A DNA stretch of 64,000 nt, from the NCBI RefSeq assembly GCF_000165485.1, contig NC_014623.1, positions 2,375,501-2,439,500 on the forward strand, given 5' to 3'. Below the pieces are notes generated by a model, which ran no database searches, had not been told where the DNA came from, and worked only from the letters and a program-made list of their open reading frames with translations. Every line of letters starts with the position of its first letter. Position 1 is the first letter of the stretch. The translations under genes and the position numbers were made by a program. Positions 18,511 through 27,916 of this stretch are shown here, piece by piece. The stretch comes from Stigmatella aurantiaca DW4/3-1. GTDB lineage: Bacteria > Myxococcota > Myxococcia > Myxococcales > Myxococcaceae.

Positions 18511-18986
18511 TGGGCACGCGCGGGGCCGTGCTGGGGCTGGTGTTGCTCACCGGGTGCCGGGGCGTCTCCCTGAGCCCGGTGGCCTTCGATGAGGCCGCGC
18601 GGGTGGAGGCCCTGGCGTTGAGCTTCCAGCCGGATGGCACGGGGCTGCTCACGCTGCGGCTGACGGTGCACAGCCCCACGGCGGAGGCCTCGATCCTCAC
18701 GGCGGTGGACTTCGAGCTGGTGGTGGAGGGCCAGCGGCTGGCCACGGGGATTCAGGGGGTGGAGGTGCCGATGGCCCAAGGCGGGTCCACGCAGACGGTG
18801 GAGGTGCGCTTTCCGCTCGTCAGCGATGGGCCACCTGGCACGGCCCACCCCATGGCGCGCCAGGTCCAGCTCCGCGGCGGCGTGTCCCTGCGGTATGGGG
18901 TGCGCACCGTGCGACGGGCGCCCTTCCACGAGGAGCGTCTCCTGCCGCTGCCCTGGGTGCCGCTGGCCACGCCTTCCCGGGAGTGA
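18510..18986 (+). CDS. LEA type 2-like lipoprotein
   Basis: A 158-residue lipoprotein: short signal ending LVLLTGC, then a single beta-rich domain with LALSFQPDGTGLLTLRLTV and FELVVEGQRLATGIQGVEV. This is the pattern of water-stress/LEA-2 domains. Function is unknown; such proteins are abundant lipoproteins in myxobacteria. Its ATG shares one base with the kinase stop (TGATG), so it is translationally coupled to the kinase. It is convergent with the CNNM/CBS gene. Confidence 0.75.
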   Translation: MGTRGAVLGLVLLTGCRGVSLSPVAFDEAARVEALALSFQPDGTGLLTLRLTVHSPTAEASILTAVDFELVVEGQRLATGIQGVEVPMAQGGSTQTVEVRFPLVSDGPPGTAHPMARQVQLRGGVSLRYGVRTVRRAPFHEERLLPLPWVPLATPSRE

Positions 18987-18996
18987 CGCGCGGGCG

Positions 18997-20325
18997 TCAG
19001 GCCTTGGCGGAGGACGAGGGCTGCCCGGGCCGCCCCTCGTTGAGCCCCGTGCCCTTGAGCCGCGCCACCCGGACCCGGTCGATGCGCGCTCCCTCCTTCG
19101 AGGCCACGGTGAACTGCCAGCCGCCATAGGTGAAGCGCTCCCCCACGTCCGGCAGGTGGCCCGCCAGCGAGGAGAGGAAGCCTCCCAGGGTGTCGAAGTC
19201 CCCCTCGGGCAGCTCGAAGCCGAAAGCCTTGGTGAAGGACTCCACCTCCAGCGCCGCGTCCACCAGGAAGCTGCCGTCGGCCTGCTTCTCGACCTGCTTC
19301 TCCTCCACCTCGAACTCGTCGCCGATGTCGCCGACGATTTCGCGCAGGATGTCCTCCAGCGTCACCACGCCCATGAAGCCGCCGTACTCATCCACCACCA
19401 TCGCCATGTGGATGCGTCGCTTCTGCATGTCCCGTAGCAGATCGCCGATGGGCTTCATCCACGGCACGAAGTGCGCCGGGCGGATGACATCCGGCAGGAC
19501 GATGAGCTCCGGGTGCTGGAGCAGTGGAATCAGGTCCCGGGCGTGGAGGATGCCGACGATGCGATCCACGTCGTCCCGGTAGACGGGGATGCGCGAGTGG
19601 TTTTCCTCCGCCAGCAGGCGCAGCACCTCGGTGGGCGGGGTGGACAGCTCCACCGTCACCACCTCCGTGCGCGACACCATCACGTCCCGGCAGCGCTTGT
19701 CGGACAGCTCGAAGATGGAGCGGATGAGCTGTGGGGCGCTCTTGTCCACCTCGTTGTTGGCCGCCTGCGCCGCCAGCAACTTCTCCAGCTCTTCCAAGGG
19801 AGGAGGGGGGGCCTCGAAGCGCAGGGTGCGGCCGAAGGTGCGGACCACCAGGTTGAGCAGCGCCATCACCAGGCGCATGGGCGGGTAGAAGAAGAACACC
19901 AGCACCGAGACGAGCCCGGACAGCCGCAGCGCCCAGCGCTCCGCGCTCGCGTTGGCCAGCCCCCGCATCGTCACGTCCAGCAGGGTGGCCACCACGCCCA
20001 CGAAGAGCGCGCCCGCGGCCACCGTGGCCACCGGCAGCCAGGCGTCATCCCCCAGGCGGTTGAAGTCCAGCATCCGCGGGGGCACGAAGGCGCCGATGGC
20101 GGCGGCCAGGAAGCCGCTGAGCACCATGCCCAGTCGCAGGGCCGTGGCGGTGGCCTCGCGCTCCGTCTTGTGACGCAGCACCCGCCTGCCGGCGCGGCCA
20201 CTGGTCTCGGCGAGCTCTTGCGCCCGCAGGTCGGACGTCCCATAGAGGGCGGATTCGGCGGCGGCGACCAGCGACCGCAGAAAGCAGAGGGCCAGGCAGG
20301 CGGCCCAGAGAGCCCAGGTTGGCAT
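18997..20325 (-). CDS. CNNM-domain/CBS/CorC-type membrane protein (hemolysin C family)
   Basis: A 442-residue protein with the standard three-part order. The N-terminal CNNM membrane domain (about 1-175) opens with [14 protein letters not shown] and has several hydrophobic helices. A CBS pair follows (about 200-330: [50 protein letters not shown]). The C-terminal CorC/HlyC domain (about 345-430) contains [18 protein letters not shown]. Members take part in Mg or Co transport or membrane-stress tolerance; the exact ion is not predictable. It diverges from the gene at 20380. Confidence 0.93.
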   Translation of the reverse strand: MPTWALWAACLALCFLRSLVAAAESALYGTSDLRAQELAETSGRAGRRVLRHKTEREATATALRLGMVLSGFLAAAIGAFVPPRMLDFNRLGDDAWLPVATVAAGALFVGVVATLLDVTMRGLANASAERWALRLSGLVSVLVFFFYPPMRLVMALLNLVVRTFGRTLRFEAPPPPLEELEKLLAAQAANNEVDKSAPQLIRSIFELSDKRCRDVMVSRTEVVTVELSTPPTEVLRLLAEENHSRIPVYRDDVDRIVGILHARDLIPLLQHPELIVLPDVIRPAHFVPWMKPIGDLLRDMQKRRIHMAMVVDEYGGFMGVVTLEDILREIVGDIGDEFEVEEKQVEKQADGSFLVDAALEVESFTKAFGFELPEGDFDTLGGFLSSLAGHLPDVGERFTYGGWQFTVASKEGARIDRVRVARLKGTGLNEGRPGQPSSSAKA

Positions 20326-20379
20326 GGAGAGGGCTTCTTATCCTGTGATAGGGGGTCATACCACTTCGCTGGAGGCCCA

Positions 20380-21129
20380 ATGTCCGCACGTGTGCCCTTT
20401 GCAGCCCGCCTTGGGGCCGGGGGGCTCGCGGCCCTCCTGCTGCTGCCCACGGCGGTCCTCGCTTGGCCGGTGGACATGCGGTTTTCCCTGGAAAGCGGAG
20501 CAGACCGCTTCCACAAGCTCTCCGCCGTGGACTGGGTGGAGGTGGAGGATCCGTCCATCGCCACCGCCGAGGTGTTGTCCGGCAGCAACGAGCTGCTGCT
20601 GACCGGCAAGCGCCCCGGGAGCACGCTCCTGCTGCTCTACGCGGAGGGGAAGTTCGCCGTCTGGAGCCTCTCGGTGGCCGAGCCGGGCGCGCGTCCCCCA
20701 GCCGCGCCTGCCCCGGGGCTGCTGGCCACCGCGCGCAAGGCGTGTCCCGGGCTGGAGGTGAAGGAGGCCCCGGAGCGCCTGCTCCTGGCCACGGTGAAGG
20801 ATGCCCCGTGCCGCACGGCGCTCCTGGCCCTCTTCCAGACAGAGACGTGGTTGGCGCGCGAGCTGGAGCTCACCTTCGAGCTGCCGGTGCTCCAGGCGCA
20901 GCTGGCGGCCATGGAGCCCCGGTTGAAGGCGCTGGGGTTGGAGGCGCGCTACAGCGGCGCGGGCCTGGTGCTCCAGGGCTCGGTGCCGCCAGAGGCCCAC
21001 CGGCGTGCGCTCTGGGAGCTGTTCCGGCAGTCCGTGGGCCGCGTGGCCCTGGAGGACCGCGTGAAGGTGGAAGTGCCCGTCCCGCCCAGCGAGGGGTTGG
21101 ACGCGGGCACCGGCCCCCGCGCCCGGTGA
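20380..21129 (+). CDS. Secreted protein with a pilus-assembly/secretin N-terminal domain
   Basis: A 249-residue protein with a signal peptide (ALLLLPTAVLAW). Residues about 35-95 match the N-terminal domain found in CpaC/RcpA-type secretins (PF13629-like): WVEVEDPSIATAEVLSGSN and LLLTGKRPGSTLLLLY. The rest has an alpha/beta segment that could be a BON-like ring domain, and no secretin pore domain is present. It is therefore likely a periplasmic accessory protein rather than a channel. GGAGG precedes the ATG at 20380 by four bases. Confidence 0.7.
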   Translation: MSARVPFAARLGAGGLAALLLLPTAVLAWPVDMRFSLESGADRFHKLSAVDWVEVEDPSIATAEVLSGSNELLLTGKRPGSTLLLLYAEGKFAVWSLSVAEPGARPPAAPAPGLLATARKACPGLEVKEAPERLLLATVKDAPCRTALLALFQTETWLARELELTFELPVLQAQLAAMEPRLKALGLEARYSGAGLVLQGSVPPEAHRRALWELFRQSVGRVALEDRVKVEVPVPPSEGLDAGTGPRAR

Positions 21130-21139
21130 GCCGCCGCGC

Positions 21140-21823
21140 TCACGTCCACGGGCCGCGGCGGGTGGGCTCCTCGAGCGCCTGGGCGAGCGCGCCGAGGAAG
21201 CGCCTGCGGGGCCAGGGCTCGGCGCCGAAGCGCGCCAGGTGCTCCGTCTCCACCTGACAGTCGATGAAGTGGAAGCCCCAGGCCTTCAGGCGCTCCACGG
21301 AGGTGGCGAAGGCCACCTTCGAGGCATCTGGCGCGTGCGCGAACATGCTCTCGCCGAAGAAGGCCGCCCCCAGGGAGACGCCGTAGAGGCCGCCCTTCAG
21401 CTCCCCGTCCGCCCAGGCCTCCACCGAGTGCGCGAAGCCCAGGTGGTGCAGGGTGACGTAGGCCTCGAGCATCGCATCGGTGATCCACGTGCCGTTCTGG
21501 CCGGGCCGGGGCGTCTCGGAGCAGGCGGAGATGACCTGCTCGAAGGCCGTGTCCCAGCGGACCTCGTAGGTGCCCGCCTTCATCGTCTTGCGCAAGCTGC
21601 GCCCCACGTGGAGCTTGTCCGGCTCCAGGACGAAGCGGGGGTTGGGCGAGTGCCAGAGCAGGGGCTGGCCCTCGCTGTACCAAGGGAAAATGCCCTGGGA
21701 GTACGCGGTCAGCAGGCGCTCGGGGCTCAGGTCTCCCCCCACCGCCAGCAGGCCGGAGGCATCTGCCCTGTCGGGTGGGGGAAAGCTCTGGGGGTCTTCC
21801 GGATCGAGCAGGTAGATGGGCAC
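21140..21823 (-). CDS. aat: Leucyl/phenylalanyl-tRNA--protein transferase
   Basis: A 227-residue transferase that adds Leu or Phe to proteins with basic N-termini, marking them for ClpS/ClpAP degradation. Diagnostic segments are GLLAVGGDLSPERLLTAYSQ, GIFPWYSEGQPLLWHSPNPR, WITDAMLEAYVTLHHLGFAH, GLYGVSLGAAFFGESMF and FIDCQVETEHLARFGA. Length is normal for the family. It is followed on the left by a convergent gene and preceded by a lipoprotein gene on the same strand, 10 bases away. Confidence 0.96.
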   Translation of the reverse strand: MPIYLLDPEDPQSFPPPDRADASGLLAVGGDLSPERLLTAYSQGIFPWYSEGQPLLWHSPNPRFVLEPDKLHVGRSLRKTMKAGTYEVRWDTAFEQVISACSETPRPGQNGTWITDAMLEAYVTLHHLGFAHSVEAWADGELKGGLYGVSLGAAFFGESMFAHAPDASKVAFATSVERLKAWGFHFIDCQVETEHLARFGAEPWPRRRFLGALAQALEEPTRRGPWT

Positions 21824-21833
21824 GGTGCAGCGG

Positions 21834-22673
21834 CTACCGGGAGACGTTGATCTTCACGCTGCCCTCCAGCGAGTAGGGCACCTTGAGGTGGGGGCCGGTC
21901 AGCTCACCCTTCATCGTATAGGGCAGTTCCCCCGAGCCGATGAGCTTCTTCACGTCCGGGCCCCAGGACTCCTTCGTCACCGAGGCCTCCACCGGGTACA
22001 CGCCCGTGGCCGACGGATCCACCGTGTCGGCCTTGGCCAGCGTGCCATGGCTCAGCGCCTTGCCGGCCACCGCGAGGGTGTACGCCACTTGGTCCAGCCG
22101 CAGGGGGAAGGGGTTGGGGTTCTTCACCCCCAGCCGGACGATGAGGTTCACCTCCTCGGCCGAGTAGCGCGCGCCATCCAGGCTCTCGATGACCACTTCC
22201 GGCAGCCGCGGCACGCGCACCGCGCGCGAGGCGGCGAAGGGCAGCGTCTCCACCGCTTGACCCGAGCGCACCGTCAGGGTGCCGCGCAGGGCCAGCAGCA
22301 GCGTCCCGCCTCGCTCGCTCAGGGCCCGGAGATCGTTCGGGCCCTTCAGGTAGGTGGCTTCTTCCTGGAAGGAGAAGGCGGTGGGCTGGCCCGGGGAGAG
22401 GGGCAGGTGGAGCGCCTTCGAGCCTGTCTTCACCACCTTGCCATCGGAGACGAGCTCGTAGTCGGCCTTCTCCAGCACCGCCTCGCCGGGAGTTGTGAGC
22501 TGGCCGGCATACCGGACCGTGGCGTCGGTGAGCGTCTGCGCGGCGACGGTGGTCTCCTGGGCCGAGAGGGTGGCGGGGCCCGTGGGCCGGGTGGGGGCGG
22601 AGGCACAGCCGAGCCACAGGCAGGCCAGAAGAAGGGGCGCGCGGGGGAGGGACACGAAGAAGGAGGGCTTCAC
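21834..22673 (-). CDS. LEA type 2 family lipoprotein with two LEA-2-like domains
   Basis: A 279-residue lipoprotein (signal ending LACLWLGC). Two beta-rich halves follow, each with the LEA-2 pattern of a difference between an inner and an outer sum: VRYAGQLTTPGEAVLEKADY and IVRLGVKNPNPFPLRLDQVA with KNPNPFPL as the hallmark. The role is unknown; stress-related stabilisation is only a family guess. It lies 10 bases upstream of aat on the same strand and diverges from the metallopeptidase gene. Confidence 0.82.
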   Translation of the reverse strand: MKPSFFVSLPRAPLLLACLWLGCASAPTRPTGPATLSAQETTVAAQTLTDATVRYAGQLTTPGEAVLEKADYELVSDGKVVKTGSKALHLPLSPGQPTAFSFQEEATYLKGPNDLRALSERGGTLLLALRGTLTVRSGQAVETLPFAASRAVRVPRLPEVVIESLDGARYSAEEVNLIVRLGVKNPNPFPLRLDQVAYTLAVAGKALSHGTLAKADTVDPSATGVYPVEASVTKESWGPDVKKLIGSGELPYTMKGELTGPHLKVPYSLEGSVKINVSR

Positions 22674-22739
22674 GGGAAGACATTGTGAGCCTGTCCCCCG
22701 GTCCCGCCCAGGGCTTTTCCGCTAGAGTGTCCACCACTC

Positions 22740-23375
22740 GTGGTCACCCGCCGCCCCAACTTCAACAAGGCGCTCCGAGCGCTCATCCGAGACATCGCCA
22801 CCCGCATGCCGGAGTTTCGCCATGTGAAGGCCCACCGCATCCTGCTGGTGGCCGGCGAAGCGCGCAGGGCTTCCCGCGGCACGGTGAAGCCCTTGTGCTT
22901 CCGGGGGGGCAAGAGCATGGACCGAGGGGGACGGCGCAAGCCCATCATCCGCATCAAAGGCCGGCGGATGCTCTACTGCATCACCCTGAGGCCCCTCTTC
23001 TTCCGGGGCTCCACCGCCCAGGCCCGCATCGAGACCATCATCCACGAGCTGTTTCACTGCTCGCGCCGCTTCGACGGCACGCTGCACGCGGGCCGGCGGC
23101 ACGATGTGCTGGGCAAGGACTTCACCCGCCGCCTGCGGCCGCTGGTGCGCCGCTACCTCAAGGAGTGCCCCCCCGAGCTCAAGGCCGCGTTCGATCACAG
23201 CGGTGAGGTGCGGGTCCTCCAGTGGCTGGAGCGGCCAGGCCCCGCCTACATCCCGGGCTACTCGCGCGTGCGCAAGGTGTACACGGAGGATCAGCTCTAT
23301 TACGGCATCGCCCGCATGGTGACGCCCAAGCCCCGGGCCGTGCGCGCGGCCGCGGCCAGCCCCAAGATGCATTGA
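22740..23375 (+). CDS. Putative zinc metallopeptidase (HELFH motif)
   Basis: A 211-residue basic protein with IETIIHELFHCSRRFDGTLH near residue 105, where HELFH is a zinc-binding HExxH motif. More His residues lie downstream (HAGRRHD), consistent with a third ligand. The rest, including TRRPNFNKALRALIRD and the basic GGRRKPIIRIKG stretch, suggests a small cytoplasmic protease of the phage-like or SprT-like type. No signal peptide is present. The start is GTG at 22740. Substrate unknown. Confidence 0.75.
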   Translation: MVTRRPNFNKALRALIRDIATRMPEFRHVKAHRILLVAGEARRASRGTVKPLCFRGGKSMDRGGRRKPIIRIKGRRMLYCITLRPLFFRGSTAQARIETIIHELFHCSRRFDGTLHAGRRHDVLGKDFTRRLRPLVRRYLKECPPELKAAFDHSGEVRVLQWLERPGPAYIPGYSRVRKVYTEDQLYYGIARMVTPKPRAVRAAAASPKMH

Positions 23376-23456
23376 GCGTCCGGGGCTGGAAGGCGCCGCA
23401 ACCATTCTCCTGAAGGTGGGTCTCCTCGTGAAACCCCTCGATCAGGAAAAGGCTCC

Positions 23457-24839
23457 ATGAAGGTTCTGTCTCAAACGGGGATGACGGGCGCGGTGGTGCT
23501 GGCGGCGCTGGGCGTGGGCCACAGTTCCCAGGATGCGGCGCTCCAGAGCAAACAGCCCGGCGCACCCGCCGAGTCCACGCCCGCGACGATCTATGCCCAG
23601 GCGCGCACGCGCGGCCTGAGCTTCTCCGCCGTGGCGGATCATTCCGAGGCGCCCTCGCCCAATGTCTGGGAGAGCACCTGCCAGATGAGTTCCGCCGCGA
23701 ATGATTCCGTCGTGGATGGCAATGGCGTCTTCTTCCCCTTCTGGGGTACGAGTACATCAACCCGTTTCCCTGTACGGACCCGAACTCCGGTGACGGAGTG
23801 CAGGAGTGTCCCGGCGACTGCAACTCGCTGGGGGGCAACGAGAGTTGCGAGGCGCACGGCCACAAGAACGTTATTTTCCGGTCGATTCCGGGCGCCCCCT
23901 CGAAGCGGGCCTCATTCCTGGATCCGCTCACCTGGAACGCGACGGCTGCCGAGTGCGTGGGGCTCAATCCAAGCCCGTATTGCCACTATGCCTCGTATAC
24001 GGCCTGGGCGCGGACCAACGCGCTGCTCTGGACATGGCTGCGCGCCAACGGCTACCGGCCCCCGGCCGCGGGCCAGCCGGCCTCGGCACTGACCCTCATT
24101 CACACGCCCGGCAACATCCACCACAATGACTGGGCGTCGACGGATCCCGACTTCGTGCGCAATGTGGAGAGCTTCTCCCAGTGGGGCAACTCCGAGGGGG
24201 CCGCCCCCAGGCCTGCGGGGCGGGCGCGGACCTGGACGTGTCCCTGCCCAGCAATGCCCTGAATGATGAGAGCCGCCTCATCCGTCCCCAACTCGCGTGC
24301 CACTGGCTCCAGCGGGGCGATGCGGCGTACGCGCTGAGCTTCGTCGGCGGCAGTGACAGCCACGCCGGGAAGCCTGGCGGCACCGGCAACGGCGATGGGG
24401 GCGTGACGGGCATCCTCACCACCCAGGTGACGCGCGAAGGCTTCTTCGATGCGGTGTGGAACCGGCGCACCCTCGCCGCGACCTACTACGGCTCCACGGG
24501 CCCGATGCCCGTGCTGTTCGGGGTGGGGACGGGGGGCAAGCCCCTGCTCGGAGGAGATCTGGGCACACTCGGCGGTGATGGCCGCGTCACCGTGAGGGTG
24601 CTGGCGTCCTCGCAGGTGGAGCAGGTGCAACTCGTCGTGGACGGCTGCACCACGGCCACCTTGTAGGGCGCCTCCCTGAGATCCAGGTGGGGCCGTTGGA
24701 GCCCTCCAAGCGGCACTTCATCTATGTCCGGGCGCGCCGGGCAACGACGGGTGCTGACTCGGTGGGAGGAGAGGCCGCCCAGACGCAGTGGCACCAGACC
24801 TGGTCGAGCCCCGTCTATCTCCGTCCCTCCGCCGGTTGA
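23457..24839 (+). pseudogene. Frameshifted secreted PHP/DUF3604-like protein
   Basis: A single gene appears spread over three frames. The first piece (from 23457) has a signal peptide and the PHP-like QARTRGLSFSAVADHSEAP. Near 23750 the sense moves to another frame (EYINPFPCTDPNSGDG through NIHHNDWASTDPDF). Near 24190-24220 it moves again (ADLDVSLPSNALNDESR, FVGGSDSHAGKPGG). After the TAG at 24664 a further frame gives KRHFIYVRARR and TWSSPVYLRPSAG, then TGA at 24837-24839. The shifts lie at G or C homopolymers. Either the gene has decayed or the sequence has indel errors. The GSDSHAGKPG motif is typical of CehA/DUF3604-type metallohydrolases. Confidence 0.7.
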
Positions 24840-25334
24840 TTCAGAGGAGCATCCACCACTCTATAGACGATTACCGACAGTCCCCAGAGAAACGCCAGCC
24901 GGATGTCGTGAACGGCGGAAATCCGTTCTCGCGAAAGTGTCCACGCCGGAAGCGCCAGCCACATCAGGGGGGCAGCGTGTGCCAGGGCTGGGTCTGGTAG
25001 ACGCGGGTGCTTATCCACGCCATCCACCCCATCAGCCCCAGATCCATCCAGGCCCGCGCATAGAGGATCGCGCCTGCGGCCAGCGCGCTCAGAAGGGCCG
25101 GGTGTGTGGGGGCTGGGCTGCCTGAGAGTCGCAAGACGTTGGTGAGTGGAAACCGGGAGAGCCAGAGGGAGATGAGCCAGTATGAGAGAGCTGATCAGTG
25201 AACTTTCCGGTCAGCCCATCGAAGGGCCTTTTGTAGGCAGACGCGGCTGTCCAACCTGCTCAGCCGAGGAGCGAGAGCGTGACCAGCACCAGGGCTCGCG
25301 TGGCCGGATGCTGGAGAAAAGGGGGCAGGCCCAT
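24815..25334 (-). pseudogene. Degenerate polytopic membrane protein gene
   Basis: The minus strand starts MGLPPFLQHPATRALVLVTL and soon hits a stop. A second frame gives ALRWADRKVH, a stop, then SALSYWLISLWLSRFPLTN and ARAWMDLGLMGWMAWIS. A third frame gives MWLALPAWTLSRE and AFLWGLSVIVYRVVDAPL before TAG at 24815. The hydrophobic, aromatic composition indicates several membrane helices of one former protein. The family is not recognised. Its 3' end overlaps the end of the neighbouring pseudogene by 25 bases in antisense. Confidence 0.5.
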
Positions 25335-25477
25335 GCTGCTCTTTTACCACTGGGTCCCTCCCCCGATTCGCGCTTCCCAAGCACTCGGCTCGGCCATCGA
25401 GGATGAACCCCTTCCCCCCTCAATGTCAGCCCCAGGTGGTGTGATGGCCCTGCCTGAGATTCAGGAGGGGGGCGGAG

Positions 25478-26743
25478 ATGGAATGGGTGGGGCTTGTCGG
25501 ACGAGTGGAGCAGGACCTGGAGCGGGTGATTTCGCAAGGCCTGCTGCCCCAGGACGGCTTTCTTCCCTCGGAAAACTCGCTGGCCAAGCACTACGGACTT
25601 TCACGCAGCACCGTCCGTGAAGCACTGAAGCGCCTGGCCGCCAGAGCGTTGATAGAGCAGCACCCGGGCCGCCGCAGCCGAGCCCTCCCCTTGGAGGGGG
25701 CGGTGACACTGGAGAACCTGGCGGTGGTGTTGGAGGGCCCGGGCGCCGCTCAACCGGAGAGACGGAGGCTGCTGGAGGGTTTTCTGGCCCTCAAGCGAGA
25801 GACGGCTGTGGAACTGCTGGCGGCGTGTTGCCAGCAGGCCTCTGCCAGGGACTTGGACACGCTGGCAGGCCTGTGCTTCGAGTTGGCGGAGGAGGCCCGC
25901 TGGGGCGACAACCCCGGCAGGTGGGCGGAGTTGGAATTCGCGTTGCTGAGGCAGGCGGCCCGCGCGGTGGAGCGTCCCGGACAGGCACTGCTGCTGCAGT
26001 CTCTGGAGCGCTCATACCGAGGAATGGCCCGGCGGCTGGTGCCGCACCTGAATGCGCAGGCTACTCGGCAGTGGGCACTCTGTGCGCTACACGCCCTGGC
26101 AGCCAAGGACGCGCAGCCCCTGCGCCAGGAACTGCCCGCCTTGCTCCAGGCGAGCGATGCGCACCTGCTCGCAGGCCTCCCACCCCTGCAGGAGCCAAGG
26201 GGGTCGTCAGTGCCTCTACTCTGCGCAGACACAGTCCCCTCTCACCCCACCCCGGAGCATGAGGACGCCACGCAGAGGCTGTCGGAGGCGAACGGTCCCA
26301 GCCTGTCTGCTTGCCAGACAGGTTCGAGCCAACGAACGCCCACGGGGGACCCCCTACCCGAGGCGCCCTTCTCTGACTCACGCACCCCTCTGGTAGACGG
26401 GCTGCCCGGCGCGGAAGTGCCTCAGGGCCAGGAAGCGTCGCGAAGGGTTCCGCCTGGTCTCCAGGAGAGACAGTCCCAGGCTCCGGTTGGTTCTGGCTCT
26501 GGGGTTGAGCCTCTGGGCAGGGAGAGCGGACAGCTCCTCCTGGATGAAACGGCGGGGGGTGAACCAGGTGGAGCGCGCATGGCTGGGCAAGCGGGGCCCG
26601 TGACCGGCCATCGAGTGCTTGAAGAGGAGGGGCAAGGGGCAACGGGTGCTGCTGGTGGGGGCGGTCGCTCTTCTCCCCTGTTAACAGGGTCGCTTGAGCG
26701 CTACTCACCAGCAGGTGCTCAACCTCCATGTTCGGAGGCTTAG
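25478..26743 (+). CDS. GntR-family transcriptional regulator with a long disordered tail
   Basis: The frame gives 421 residues. Residues about 5-70 are a GntR winged helix (VISQGLLPQDGFLPSENSLA then GLSRSTVREALKRLAARALI). Residues about 90-230 form an FCD-like all-helical region without clear metal-binding histidines. From about 240 to the end the sequence is low-complexity (Pro, Gly, Ser, Glu) and may be non-conserved run-on. The ATG at 25478 follows GGGGCGGAG. Ligand and targets are unknown. The gene stands beside two pseudogenes, and its stop overlaps the convergent gene's stop by four bases. Confidence 0.75.
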   Translation: MEWVGLVGRVEQDLERVISQGLLPQDGFLPSENSLAKHYGLSRSTVREALKRLAARALIEQHPGRRSRALPLEGAVTLENLAVVLEGPGAAQPERRRLLEGFLALKRETAVELLAACCQQASARDLDTLAGLCFELAEEARWGDNPGRWAELEFALLRQAARAVERPGQALLLQSLERSYRGMARRLVPHLNAQATRQWALCALHALAAKDAQPLRQELPALLQASDAHLLAGLPPLQEPRGSSVPLLCADTVPSHPTPEHEDATQRLSEANGPSLSACQTGSSQRTPTGDPLPEAPFSDSRTPLVDGLPGAEVPQGQEASRRVPPGLQERQSQAPVGSGSGVEPLGRESGQLLLDETAGGEPGGARMAGQAGPVTGHRVLEEEGQGATGAAGGGGRSSPLLTGSLERYSPAGAQPPCSEA

Positions 26744-27774
26744 CGGCACGAGTAGAGGTACGAGGCGGGCGTGCTCCAGCTGCCGTCTGGGTTGAGCTTG
26801 CGCACGGTGAAGCCGCTGTCCGGATAGGCCACGTTCCAGCAGTCCCGGGCGCGCACATCGTTCTGCACCGCGGTCAGCAACTCCCAGTTGCCGCGCCGGC
26901 GCTGCTTCTCGTAGGTGGCCACCCGGTCGATGGCGTAGCGCCCCTCGGGGTCCGCGGCCAGGGTGTCCCGGCGCTGCTCGAGGAAGCCGCGCAGCCACGC
27001 GTCCTCGCTGAGGCCCTGGGGGCCCACCGCGGGCGCCGCCTGCCCGGACACGCCGAGGGAGGCGTGGGTGCGCTGGAGGAGCTCCCGGACGCCCGCCTCG
27101 CCGTGCTGGATGAAAGCGTCGTACAGCGCCGCCTTCGAGAGCGCCGTGGTGAGGCCCCACTTCTTGGCCTCGCTCATCGCCGCCTCATAGGGCAGCGCGC
27201 CGTGGGAGGCGGCCTGCAGGGTCACGTCGAGCGACGGGGTGTTGTTCTCCCAGATGCGGGTCAGGGCTTCCGCGAGGGTCTTCTGGGTGGCCGTCAGGCC
27301 CTCCTTCTCGTCGGCCGTGCTGGCGCAGCGGACCGCGCTGACCTGCACCTGGGTGGCGGTGAACGACGTGGAGGAGTCCGTGAAGTAGGAGAAGGTGTAC
27401 GACGTGTCCACGCCGATCGTCAGGTGGGAGGAGCTCGTGTACTGGCAGGTGGTTCCGCCCTGCAGGCGGGTCCACCCGGAGGGGCCCTCGCCGCACGTCA
27501 CCCCGCTGGGGACGTTGAAGGAGATCTGCGGGTTCTGGATGTCGTTCGTGCCGGTGTTCTTGAAGGTGATGGAACCCCAGGACTCCGAACCCATGTGGGT
27601 GCTCGCGGCGACCACGTAGGCGCAGGACTCGAGCTCCTGCGGCCCAGCCTCCGGGTTCCCTGGGGACTCATCCCCTCCGGCGCCACAGGCGAAGAGGGTG
27701 GTGGTCATCCCCATCAGCATCCAGCGGCGTCCGGTGGTCCAAGGCGTCTCGATTCGACGGGTGTCCATGTCCAA
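26740..27774 (-). CDS. Secreted lipoprotein: CBM2-like domain fused to a GH46 chitosanase-related domain lacking its central part
   Basis: A 344-residue lipoprotein (lipobox TTTLFAC). Residues about 45-150 look like a carbohydrate-binding beta-sandwich with flanking cysteines (SWGSITFKNTGTNDIQNP). From about 160 the sequence follows GH46 chitosanases: LTATQKTLAEALTRIWENN (Glu position of the catalytic acid), then directly AAMSEAKKWGLTTALSKAAL, YDAFIQHGEAG, WLRGFLEQRRDTLAADP and RVATYEKQRRRGNWEL. The segment between these in GH46 enzymes, with the GDGRGYT motif and catalytic Asp, is absent without a frameshift. Hydrolysis is doubtful; it may only bind chitosan. The assignment is from memory of GH46 motifs. 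Confidence 0.6.
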   Translation of the reverse strand: MDMDTRRIETPWTTGRRWMLMGMTTTLFACGAGGDESPGNPEAGPQELESCAYVVAASTHMGSESWGSITFKNTGTNDIQNPQISFNVPSGVTCGEGPSGWTRLQGGTTCQYTSSSHLTIGVDTSYTFSYFTDSSTSFTATQVQVSAVRCASTADEKEGLTATQKTLAEALTRIWENNTPSLDVTLQAASHGALPYEAAMSEAKKWGLTTALSKAALYDAFIQHGEAGVRELLQRTHASLGVSGQAAPAVGPQGLSEDAWLRGFLEQRRDTLAADPEGRYAIDRVATYEKQRRRGNWELLTAVQNDVRARDCWNVAYPDSGFTVRKLNPDGSWSTPASYLYSCR

Positions 27775-27819
27775 TGTCCTCCAGAGAGGCGACCCGAGGG
27801 GTGGGCAGCTTCAAGAATG

Positions 27820-27848
27820 AGTATAAAATTAAAATTCCACTGAATCAA
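27820..27848 (-). promoter_or_regulatory. Sigma-70-type promoter of the chitosanase-like gene
   Basis: Read on the minus strand: TTGATT (complement 27843-27848), an exact 17-base spacer and TATACT (complement 27820-27825). The region is strikingly AT-rich against its surroundings. Transcription would begin near 27813, giving a leader of about 40 bases before the ATG at 27774. Confidence 0.6.
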
Positions 27849-27916
27849 TGAAATTCCTTTCTTCCCTGGGATACCTGTAATGCGAGGTGGGTGAAGACCG
27901 TGTAGAGTGGGAGTGC

